The notes below the pieces were generated by a model. The model worked only from the letters and a program-made list of their open reading frames with translations. It ran no database searches and was not told the DNA's origin. Positions 1 to 6,286 of a stretch of DNA of 6,286 bases are shown in pieces. The stretch is from Hohaiivirga sp031547465 (lineage in GTDB: Bacteria; Pseudomonadota; Alphaproteobacteria; Rhizobiales; Beijerinckiaceae): NCBI GenBank assembly GCA_031547465.1, contig JAVBRX010000169.1, positions 1 through 6,286 of the forward strand, in the 5' to 3' direction. Position numbers and translations under genes: made by a program. Numbering within the stretch: the stretch's first letter is position 1; every line of letters begins with the position of its first letter.

Positions 1-1104
<1,104 letters not shown>

Positions 1105-1167
1105 TCAAATCGTTTACGGATCGGTTTGACGGGATATATTCACCGGACAAAAGCAAGCGGCCTTCTT

Positions 1168-1182
1168 GCCGGACAATCCGGC
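1168..1182. repeat. Short perfect inverted repeat between the lipoprotein gene and ygiQ
   Basis: GCCGGA and TCCGGC form a perfect 6-bp stem around a 3-base loop, ten bases past the stop codon of the lipoprotein gene. The position suits a transcription end for the mla operon. However, no U-rich tract follows on the minus-strand transcript (the next bases read AAGAAGG), so a classical intrinsic terminator is not supported. It could be a weak terminator, an mRNA-stabilising hairpin or chance. The 8-mer CCGGACAA also occurs at 1143-1150 and 1169-1176. Confidence 0.4.
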
Positions 1183-1192
1183 GATTTCGAGG

Positions 1193-1783
1193 TCAGCGCC
1201 GCGCCCCCGCCGTCCAGCGGACGAGATCGGTCATGACCCCGCTCAATGCCTGATCGAGGCCGTGGGCGGCGCTGGCGGCATCGTCGGGCGAGGCCGGAAC
1301 CGCCGCCCGGAAAATTTTGGCCCGCACGACCGTGCCACTACTCTGGGCGATCAGCCGTGCGGAAATCTCCACCACTGCATGACCGCTCGCCGCATCGATC
1401 TGGAAGGCGCGAATTTCGGTCGCCAGCGTATAGGCTGCCGCCACCCCGGCCCCGGGACGTGAAACGGTGCGCAGATCGGACGAGTTCTCGAAAGTGTGGA
1501 TCAGCCGCGCCTGTACCAGCTCGGGCAACCTGTCCGCCCATTGCCCGCCGCCGATGAACGACAGCCCGCCCTGGCTATCCTTGACGAGAATGGATTCGCC
1601 GCTCAGGGCCTGGAGCGCATCGGGGCGTGCAACGATGACCAGTCCGCGCAACCCGCTCGCCCGCACCGAAGCCGCCGACAGATCGAATGTCGCCGGAGCC
1701 GGGCTGAGCGACGAACACGCCGTCAACATCAAGACTGCGAATACCATCCCACCGGCACTCATCAAACGCCGCCATGCGGACAT
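1193..1783 (-). CDS. ABC-type transport auxiliary lipoprotein (PqiC / DUF330-like)
   Basis: This is a 196-residue lipoprotein, the last gene of the MCE operon. Residues 1-22 are a lipoprotein signal peptide: a basic start (MSAWRR), a hydrophobic stretch, and the lipobox LTAC with the lipidated cysteine at 23. S24 follows, not Asp, so there is no inner-membrane retention signal and Lol-type sorting to the outer membrane is expected. The body resembles the ABC_trans_aux family: an early TFDLS segment, then a block at about 63-97 containing GGGQWADRLPELVQARL, and a C-terminal helix (about 170-192). Relatives (PqiC, LetA/LetB-linked lipoproteins) form the outer-membrane end of MCE transport systems. 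Start choice: GTG 1813 directly abuts the mlaD stop codon and adds ten residues, but ATG 1783 has AGAGGGG eight bases upstream and gives a normal signal peptide, so I prefer it. The gap to mlaD is then 30 bases, implying co-transcription. Whether it contacts MlaD is inferred from family and operon only. Confidence 0.88.
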   Translation of the reverse strand: MSAWRRLMSAGGMVFAVLMLTACSSLSPAPATFDLSAASVRASGLRGLVIVARPDALQALSGESILVKDSQGGLSFIGGGQWADRLPELVQARLIHTFENSSDLRTVSRPGAGVAAAYTLATEIRAFQIDAASGHAVVEISARLIAQSSGTVVRAKIFRAAVPASPDDAASAAHGLDQALSGVMTDLVRWTAGARR

Positions 1784-1791
1784 GGAACCCG

Positions 1792-1798
1792 CCCCTCT
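1792..1798 (-). promoter_or_regulatory. Ribosome binding site that decides the lipoprotein start
   Basis: On the minus strand AGAGGGG lies 8 bases before ATG 1783. The upstream in-frame candidates GTG 1813 and ATG 1801 have no comparable site, and the signal peptide starting at 1783 is of ordinary length. The site overlaps the codons that the longer GTG reading would use. Confidence 0.6.
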
Positions 1799-1813
1799 CA
1801 TCACCCGCGCCAC

Positions 1814-3142
1814 TTAGCGCCTCCCGTTATACTGGGGCATGGATGGCTTGTCCCCGAAAATGAATTGCTGCGGATTGCGCTCAATGCTGCGCACCGCCCG
1901 GTTGATTTCATTGACGGCCCTGCGCGCCTCGACCGCCAACCCCTCGTATTCCTTGAGGCCCGAATTGCCGAATCGGGTCAGGCTGGCGGCAATCTCCGCC
2001 GTGCGTTTATCGAGATTATCGGCCAGTTCGCGAACGGAACGCGCCGCGTCCTTGATTTCGTCAAAGGCGCTCTTGCCCGCCTCGCCGCTCGCCGAACCGA
2101 GAAACGCTTCAGCCGAAGAGATCAGTTCATCGATCCGTCCGGCTGTCTTGTTCAGCTTGTCAGAAATTTCCCGCGCCGATGTCAGTGTCTGCTCGATGTC
2201 CAGCCTCTTCGATGCCAGAGAACCGCTTACCCGATCAAGATTATCGATGACATTGGCAACCTTCTGCCGGTCGATTCCTTTCAGGAGTTCGCTCCCCTCC
2301 CGAACCGCGTTTTCGAGCTTCGGCGTCAGTTCGCGCAGGGATTTGGAGAGTTCCGCCACATTCGTCAACGTCTCCGATACCTTTTCGCGGTTTTCGCTCA
2401 GAGCACCGGAAAAACTCGCCAGATTGCTGACGATCTGGTTCACCTTGGCACTATCGAACGCCACGACCACTTCATCCAGATGTTTGGAAAGGGATTCAAG
2501 CCGCTCCGCCAGCGGGCCGACCCGTTCCGCCGCCGCGCCAACCTGTTCGAGGAATTTATCGATTCCATCCGAATTATCGCCAAGGGAACGCGAAAACCGT
2601 TCGATATTCTGCACCGTCGCCGAAACACCGCCCTTGTTTTCGCTGACGATCTCCTCAAGCCCCGTCAGCACACCATCGGCTTTGCGGGCGATGGCGCGCG
2701 CGGTTTCGACCAGATCCTGAATGTCGGAACGCTGCGCATGGATCACCGGGTTGTCAAAACCGGGAACGTATTCGAGCGGCGGCGCATTAGCCGAACCGCC
2801 CGAAAGAGCCACCTGCGCCGCACCGGTCAGGCCCTGATATTCGAGGCGAGCAACGGTATCTGTGCGGATAGGCGTCGCAGCATCGACGATGACCGTCGCT
2901 ACCACGCTCTTCGGATCGTTCGGCAGCAAGGCGATCTTCTTGACCTCGCCGACGCGCAGGCCATTGAACAGCACATAACCGCCATTGGTCAGGCCGGAAA
3001 CGGAACCGGTGAAGACGACATCCACCGTCTGCCGGTTGCCTGAGGATTTCGCACTCGCGAACCAGTATACGAACCCGAACGCCGCCAGAACCACCAGCAG
3101 GGTGAAAAGGCCGACCAGCACATAATTGGCGCGTGTTTCCAT
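1814..3142 (-). CDS. mlaD: MCE-domain lipid transport protein MlaD, with long repeated helical tail
   Basis: This is the substrate-binding MCE subunit of a lipid ABC transporter, 442 residues. Residues 1-6 are cytoplasmic and 7-28 form one membrane anchor (YVLVGLFTLLVVLAAFGFVY). The MCE domain spans about 38-116: TVDVVFTGSVSGLTNGGYV, the hallmark NGLRVGEVKKI (60-70), and LEYQGLTGAAQVAL (100-113). Residues about 135-420 are predicted mainly helical from their leucine/alanine spacing and charge, followed by the ending ERNPQQFIFGDKP (421-433). Within the helical part three copies of a repeat sit exactly 61 residues apart (N179, N240 and N301 in the NI/NL..FS pattern). E. coli MlaD is only about 180 residues and lacks this tail. 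Single-MCE proteins with long helical tails, such as mycobacterial Mce1 subunits, use them to build a hydrophobic tunnel, so a tunnel role is a reasonable inference here. ATG 3142 lies 17 bases after the mlaF stop, with an AAGG-containing leader. The gene is intact. Confidence 0.95.
   Translation of the reverse strand: METRANYVLVGLFTLLVVLAAFGFVYWFASAKSSGNRQTVDVVFTGSVSGLTNGGYVLFNGLRVGEVKKIALLPNDPKSVVATVIVDAATPIRTDTVARLEYQGLTGAAQVALSGGSANAPPLEYVPGFDNPVIHAQRSDIQDLVETARAIARKADGVLTGLEEIVSENKGGVSATVQNIERFSRSLGDNSDGIDKFLEQVGAAAERVGPLAERLESLSKHLDEVVVAFDSAKVNQIVSNLASFSGALSENREKVSETLTNVAELSKSLRELTPKLENAVREGSELLKGIDRQKVANVIDNLDRVSGSLASKRLDIEQTLTSAREISDKLNKTAGRIDELISSAEAFLGSASGEAGKSAFDEIKDAARSVRELADNLDKRTAEIAASLTRFGNSGLKEYEGLAVEARRAVNEINRAVRSIERNPQQFIFGDKPSMPQYNGRR
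2129..2638 (-). repeat. Tandem 61-residue protein repeat within MlaD (three copies)
   Basis: Read by eye from the MlaD translation, residues 169-338. Copies 2 and 3 are clearest: D-x-x-KV-x-x-(I/V)-x-NL-x-x-(F/V)SG-x-L starting at D230 and D291, each continuing into a T-L-T-x-x-x-E-(L/I)S pattern (258-266 and 319-327). Copy 1 is more diverged: VSATVQNIERFSRSLGDNS, then GIDKFLEQV. The aligned Asn residues 179, 240 and 301 give an exact 61-residue period. A fainter fourth copy may lie near 367-390 at an offset of about 68. Because conservation is at protein level, this looks like an old domain duplication rather than a recent DNA repeat. Confidence 0.7.
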
Positions 3143-3159
3143 CCGTATTCGCCTTCGTC

Positions 3160-3978
3160 CTACCGGCCCGCGCCGTTCGCCGCGGATCGCGCCCGCTTAC
3201 CGTGGAAATAAGCCTTCAGCCAAGGATGCGGCGAGGCCGTCATCGTTTCAATCGGCCCTTCGGCGATGATCCGCCCTTCACCCAGAGCGGCGATTCTATT
3301 GCAGATCGAATATAAACTATCGAGGTCGTGCGTCACCATGAAAACGGTCAGACCCAAAGTGCGCTGCAAGGTAGCGATCAGATCGTCGAATTCTCCGGCC
3401 CCGATCGGATCCAGGCCGGAGGTCGGCTCATCGAGAAACAGGATTTCCGGATCGAGGGCAAGGGAGCGCGCCAGCGCTACCCGCTGGATCATGCCGCCGG
3501 AGAGTTCCGAAGGCAGTTTCTCGGCGGCATCCGGACGCAAACCCACCATCTGAATTTTCAGCCGGGCCAGTTCTTCGAGCATATCCTCTGACAGGTCGAG
3601 ATATTCCCGCATCGGCATCTGGATATTCTGCGCCACCGTCAGCGAGGAGAACAGCGCACCGCGCTGGAACAAAACGCCGTATCTGCGCCGCATCGTCTGC
3701 GCCTCACCTGGCGACAGGGTTTCCAGGTCTCGCCCGAACATCTCGATGCTTCCGGCCCGTTTCGGAACCAGACCAAGGATCGCCCGCGTCAGGACCGATT
3801 TACCCGTTCCCGATGCGCCGACGAAACCGAGGATTTCGCCGCGATAAACATCGAGATCCAGCCCCTTCATGATCGTCTTCGCGCCGAACCCGACTTCGAG
3901 GCCGCGCACACGGATCACAGCCTCGGATCCCCCCCGCACCGTGCTGCCGTCCTGCATTGTCGTTCCGACCGGAGCCAC
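3160..3978 (-). CDS. mlaF: MCE lipid transporter ATP-binding protein MlaF
   Basis: This is the cytoplasmic ATPase that drives the MlaE-MlaD lipid transporter, 272 residues, close to the family's usual length. All ABC motifs are intact: Walker A GASGTGKS (54-61), Q-loop Q105 in LFQRGALF, signature LSGGM (159-163), Walker B ILFLDEP (179-185), D-loop SGLD (187-190) and switch histidine H217 in VTHDLDS. The combinations FQ.GALFSSLTV.N and LSGGM.QRVALARS..LDPE are typical of the MlaF/Mkl branch rather than of amino-acid or metal importers. The C-terminal HPWLKAYFHG (251-260) is also typical of this branch. The start is GTG 3978: GAGGG lies six bases upstream and the gene follows mlaE by 15 bases. 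The alternative ATG at codon 8 would still keep the whole ABC domain. It is an operon partner of mlaE and mlaD. Confidence 0.96.
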   Translation of the reverse strand: MAPVGTTMQDGSTVRGGSEAVIRVRGLEVGFGAKTIMKGLDLDVYRGEILGFVGASGTGKSVLTRAILGLVPKRAGSIEMFGRDLETLSPGEAQTMRRRYGVLFQRGALFSSLTVAQNIQMPMREYLDLSEDMLEELARLKIQMVGLRPDAAEKLPSELSGGMIQRVALARSLALDPEILFLDEPTSGLDPIGAGEFDDLIATLQRTLGLTVFMVTHDLDSLYSICNRIAALGEGRIIAEGPIETMTASPHPWLKAYFHGKRARSAANGAGR

Positions 3979-3993
3979 CAGAAACCCTCGCGC

Positions 3994-5088
3994 TCAATAC
4001 TCGATTGTCGCAAAGAAAATTGCGAACAGGCCGTCCATGACGATAACCATGAAAATCGACTTCACCACCGAAGCCGTCACATGACGACCGAGCGATTCCG
4101 CAGACCCTTCGACGGCTAACCCTTCGATGGTAGCGATGATGCCGATGACGAACGCCATGAACGGCGCTTTTATCATCCCGACAAGAAACGTGTTCATGCC
4201 GATGGCCACTTGAAGGCGCGACAGGAATATGTCCGGGCTGATGCCGCCGTAGATCCACGATGTCAGGCCACCACCGAACACCGCCGCTATCCCCGCGAGA
4301 AACGTCAGCAACGGCAGGCCAATCACCAGGGCAAGCATTCGCGGCAGGATTAGAACCGCAATCGGGTTCAGGCCTATGACCCGCAGGGCATCGATTTCCT
4401 CGTTCATCTTCATCGAGCCGATTTCCGCCGTGAAAGCGGAACCGGAGCGACCGGCAATCATGATCGCCGCCAGCAATACCCCGAGTTCCCGGAATGTCAG
4501 GACACCGAGCAGGTCAACGACATAGATCGTTCCGCCGTAATAGCTCAACTGGAAAATGCTCTGCTGGGCAATGATGCAGCCAACGACGAACGAGATGAGC
4601 GCAACGATCGGCAGGCCGTGAAACGCGATCATTTCCAGTTGATTGACCACGGACGGAAAACGTCCCCGCCCCGTTCCGCGCAGATACCCGATGAACCCAG
4701 CCACAATCTCGCCGAGAAACGCCACCCAGATAACGACATCCTGCCATGCGCCGACGACAGCCTTGCCGATATCCTCCAGCAGTTCCAGCACGATCTGCTT
4801 CGCACCCTGCTTCTTTGGCGGGGTCTCGGCGAAAAAATCCCGGTAGGTGGTTTCCTTCAGCAGCGTATCGTATTCCGGCCTGCCATTGGCGATTTCCACC
4901 GTAGCGCCGCCGTCTGCCAGTTTACGCTTCAGCTTGCCGAGCGCCCAGGCCCCGAGGGTATCGAGGCGGGAAACGCCCGATAGATCAAGGGTGACAATTC
5001 GGGGAGACAACTCCCCGGTCCTCTCCCGCAGACTCACGGTCAGAGCCTCGACGGCCCCACCATATTCCGCCGTGAACATTCCAGACAA
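3994..5088 (-). CDS. mlaE: MlaE-family ABC lipid transporter permease with N-terminal STAS domain
   Basis: This is the inner-membrane permease of the MCE lipid transporter. Positions count from TTG 5088, giving 364 residues. Residues 1-87 are a STAS domain; LDLSGVSRLDTLGAWAL (34-50) aligns with IDLSRVSRVDTGGLALL of E. coli MlaB, and T44 matches the conserved MlaB threonine. Thus MlaB is fused to the permease here. A connector with an amphipathic helix follows (about 98-125). The permease domain covers about 126-364 with some five membrane segments (about 120-137, 155-178, 190-212, 243-282 and 295-325, plus the C-terminal 340-362). The family signature FRELGVLLAAIMIAGRSGSAF continues into AEIGSMKMNEEIDALRVIG (221-239). 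The TTG start is doubtful: it cuts into the first STAS strand (the frame upstream reads HSRIALSG). The frame stays open to a TAA at about 5202-5204, and CTG 5167-5169, preceded by GGAGGG, is a possible true start adding 27 residues. First gene of the operon. Confidence 0.93.
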   Translation of the reverse strand: MSGMFTAEYGGAVEALTVSLRERTGELSPRIVTLDLSGVSRLDTLGAWALGKLKRKLADGGATVEIANGRPEYDTLLKETTYRDFFAETPPKKQGAKQIVLELLEDIGKAVVGAWQDVVIWVAFLGEIVAGFIGYLRGTGRGRFPSVVNQLEMIAFHGLPIVALISFVVGCIIAQQSIFQLSYYGGTIYVVDLLGVLTFRELGVLLAAIMIAGRSGSAFTAEIGSMKMNEEIDALRVIGLNPIAVLILPRMLALVIGLPLLTFLAGIAAVFGGGLTSWIYGGISPDIFLSRLQVAIGMNTFLVGMIKAPFMAFVIGIIATIEGLAVEGSAESLGRHVTASVVKSIFMVIVMDGLFAIFFATIEY

Positions 5089-5173
5089 GGCAATGCGCGA
5101 ATGTCCACCTTTCGGCGAAGCGATATCTGCTGCCGGACCGGAGTCGCTCCCTTCCTGCCTTATGGCCAGTTTT

Positions 5174-5179
5174 CCCTCC
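5174..5179 (-). promoter_or_regulatory. mlaE: Strong Shine-Dalgarno-like sequence upstream of the called mlaE start
   Basis: GGAGGG on the minus strand is the best ribosome binding sequence upstream of mlaE. It is followed after four A residues by CTG (5167-5169), which is in frame with mlaE. No in-frame ATG or GTG exists between the upstream TAA and TTG 5088. Either CTG is used as a rare start, or the site serves something else and TTG 5088 is the start. The site lies inside a 12-codon reading frame at 5160-5195. Confidence 0.4.
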
Positions 5180-5234
5180 AGAAGCCGCGCCGCATTGTCT
5201 TACCCCCGTTCCGGAGGCATTTTAGGATCAATCA

Positions 5235-5244
5235 TTAGATCTAA
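5235..5244. repeat. Perfect 10-bp palindrome TTAGATCTAA, possible operator
   Basis: The sequence is its own reverse complement and lies about 65 bases upstream of the mlaE CTG candidate. A related half (TTAGGATC, 5222-5229) lies just beside it, so on the minus strand TTAGATC and GATCCTAA form a looser inverted pair. The position would suit a regulator site in the mla leader, but no regulator is identifiable and chance is possible. Confidence 0.3.
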
Positions 5245-5361
5245 CCCGGTTTTGCCGCCGGGGGAACCCGTCTTAACGGTCAGAACTGGCATAATCCCAA
5301 GCAATGAAGCTGAAAAACAGCCTCTGCGGCAAACCAGGCTGTGCCATACAGTTTTTCCGCA

Positions 5362-5390
5362 TTGTCAGTTTTTGCTATTCGTATCATAAG
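5362..5390 (+). promoter_or_regulatory. Candidate sigma-70-type promoter for the racemase gene
   Basis: TTGTCA (5362-5367, five of six to the -35 consensus) and CATAAG (5385-5390, four of six to the -10 consensus) are separated by 17 bases. Transcription would begin near 5397, leaving a leader of about 54 bases before ATG 5451. This is the best-placed pair in the gap, but it rests on eye inspection only. Confidence 0.35.
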
Positions 5391-5450
5391 CTTGCGACCT
5401 GCTCCGGAACCGCGAAACGCTTCATCCGATCAGTTGAGAAAGAACCGGCC

Positions 5451-6286
5451 ATGCAACTCGCCATCGCAATCGAACGCTTCCCTCTTCGTAACCCGTTCAC
5501 GATCTCGCGCGGCTCGAAAATCGAGGCGGTGGTGGTGACGGTGATCTTGAGCGACGGCAACGCCAAGGGATGGGCCGAATGCGTGCCGTATCCGCGCTAT
5601 AATGAAACCCCGGAAGGCGTCGTTGCCACCATCGAAGCGCAGCGCGCGGCACTGGAACGCGGCGTTTCGCGCGAAGAACTGCAAATCCTGATGAAGCCGG
5701 GCGCAGCCCGCAACGCCGTCGATTGCGCCTTATGGGATTTCGAGGCAAAAAAGAGCGGCATGCCCGCCTACCGCCTTGCCGGACTCGACCGCCTGCCGCC
5801 AGCGACCACCGCCTTCACCATCAGCCTCGGCAGCCCCGAGAAGATGGCGGAAGATGCTGCCAAGGTTACCGACAAGCCGATCCTCAAGGTGAAGTTCGGC
5901 GGCGAGGGCGGTGACCTCGCCCGTATCATCGCCGTGCGCAAGGCTGCCCCGGATGCGACCCTGATCGCCGACGCCAACGAGGGCTGGACACCTGACAACC
6001 TCGCCGCCCATCTCAAGGCTTGCGCCGATTGCGGCTATGCTCTGGTGGAGCAGCCCCTGCCCGCCGGAAAGGACGACGCACTTGCATCCATCGACCGCCC
6101 GCCGTTCCTGATCTGCGCCGACGAGAGCGTCCATGACCGCGCCACCCTCGACAAACTGGTCGGCAAGTACGACACGATCAACATCAAGCTCGATAAGACC
6201 GGCGGCCTGACGGAAGCCATCGCCATCGCCAGGGCAGCGGAAGACCGGGGGCTGACGATCATGGTCGGCAGCATGGTGTCGTCGTC
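5451..6286 (+). CDS. dgcA: Dipeptide epimerase / N-acetyl-D-Glu racemase DgcA-like, N-terminal part (truncated by window edge)
   Basis: This is an enolase-superfamily enzyme (muconate lactonizing subgroup, L-Ala-D/L-Glu epimerase branch) that inverts an alpha carbon by proton transfer at a Mg-stabilised enolate. The first 278 codons are present; relatives have about 320-330. The capping domain is residues 1-110, with the substrate-loop region PFTISRGSK (15-23) and ECVPYPRYNE (43-52). Barrel residues are intact: KxK at K146/K148 (LKVKFGG), metal ligands D174 (ADANEGW), E200 (VEQPL) and D224 (CADES), and the second catalytic base K246 in NIKLDKTGG. The N-terminus ISRGS..EAVVVTV with GWAECVPYPRY is as I recall for the alphaproteobacterial DgcA group, reported as N-acetyl-D-glutamate racemases paired with dgcN. 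That assignment is from memory, and L-Ala-D/L-Glu epimerase remains possible because the C-terminal specificity motif lies outside the window. ATG 5451 is the only reasonable start; the ribosome site (GAGAAAG) is weak. Divergent from mlaE. Confidence 0.9.
   Translation, partial: MQLAIAIERFPLRNPFTISRGSKIEAVVVTVILSDGNAKGWAECVPYPRYNETPEGVVATIEAQRAALERGVSREELQILMKPGAARNAVDCALWDFEAKKSGMPAYRLAGLDRLPPATTAFTISLGSPEKMAEDAAKVTDKPILKVKFGGEGGDLARIIAVRKAAPDATLIADANEGWTPDNLAAHLKACADCGYALVEQPLPAGKDDALASIDRPPFLICADESVHDRATLDKLVGKYDTINIKLDKTGGLTEAIAIARAAEDRGLTIMVGSMVSS

Larger units (their letters stand above)
5089..5450. other. Divergent intergenic region between mlaE and the racemase gene
   Basis: This region separates the two divergent genes as called. 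Its mlaE-proximal part (5089-5169) may be coding if mlaE starts at CTG 5169. The remainder is more AT-rich than the genes. It holds a candidate plus-strand promoter (5362-5390), two CAGTTTTT direct repeats (5349-5356 and 5366-5373), a GCTG-AAAAA-CAGC mini-hairpin (5309-5321), an AGCCT/AGGCT inverted repeat (5319-5340) and the palindrome TTAGATCTAA (5235-5244). I could not pick a convincing minus-strand promoter for mlaE. I see no RNA gene and no larger protein-coding frame. Confidence 0.7.

Noticed and set aside
1168..1182. Intrinsic terminator at the end of the mla operon
   Set aside because: The 6-bp hairpin is real but has no U-tract after it on the minus strand, so I list it only as an inverted repeat.
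1839..2720. A 293-codon plus-strand frame opposite mlaD
   Set aside because: It is very rich in Ser, Arg and Leu with no domain, overlaps the other antisense frame, and is explained as a shadow of mlaD codon bias.
1496..3043. A 515-codon open frame on the plus strand, antisense to mlaD and part of the lipoprotein gene
   Set aside because: It lies opposite a gene with clear family identity. Its translation is rich in Arg, Gln and His with no recognisable domain, and it has no convincing ribosome site. Long antisense frames are common opposite GC-rich genes.
5236..5265. CCCGG/CCGGG hairpin as a riboswitch or terminator in the mla leader
   Set aside because: Only a 5-bp stem with an 8-base loop is visible, without a U-tract or any recognisable riboswitch core; such pairs are expected by chance in GC-rich DNA.

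Overview
The window looks like chromosomal DNA of a GC-rich Gram-negative bacterium, most likely an alphaproteobacterium. That is inferred from gene content: an MlaE permease with a fused STAS domain, a single-MCE-domain MlaD with a long helical tail ending in ERNPQQFIFG, a PqiC-type lipoprotein in the same operon, and a DgcA-like enolase-superfamily racemase/epimerase. I see no mobile element, CRISPR array, rRNA or tRNA. Base composition and codon use look even across the window.

Layout. Positions 1-1104 (minus) hold the N-terminal 368 codons of a YgiQ-type radical SAM protein, cut off by the window edge inside its iron-sulfur cysteine motif. Positions 1193-5088 (minus; the true start may be upstream) hold a tight four-gene operon, transcribed from right to left: mlaE with its STAS domain, mlaF (ATPase), mlaD (MCE protein) and an outer-membrane-type ABC auxiliary lipoprotein. 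Gaps between these genes are 15-30 bases. Positions 5089-5450 are a divergent intergenic region carrying a plausible plus-strand promoter, short repeats and an ambiguous mlaE start. Positions 5451-6286 (plus) hold the first 278 codons of a dipeptide epimerase / N-acyl-amino-acid racemase family protein, cut off by the right edge.

How the genes fit together. The four-gene operon encodes an MCE lipid transporter: MlaE and MlaF form the inner-membrane ABC core, MlaD is anchored beside them and projects into the periplasm, and the lipoprotein probably sits at the outer membrane. No MlaC shuttle gene is present. MlaD instead has about 300 residues of helical tail built on a 61-residue repeat. This fits a bridging or tunnel arrangement, as in Mce1- or PqiB-type systems, better than the shuttle of E. 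coli Mla. The flanking ygiQ and racemase genes have no obvious link to lipid transport. No clearly novel system is visible; the points most worth following are the MlaD repeat and the mlaE translation start.
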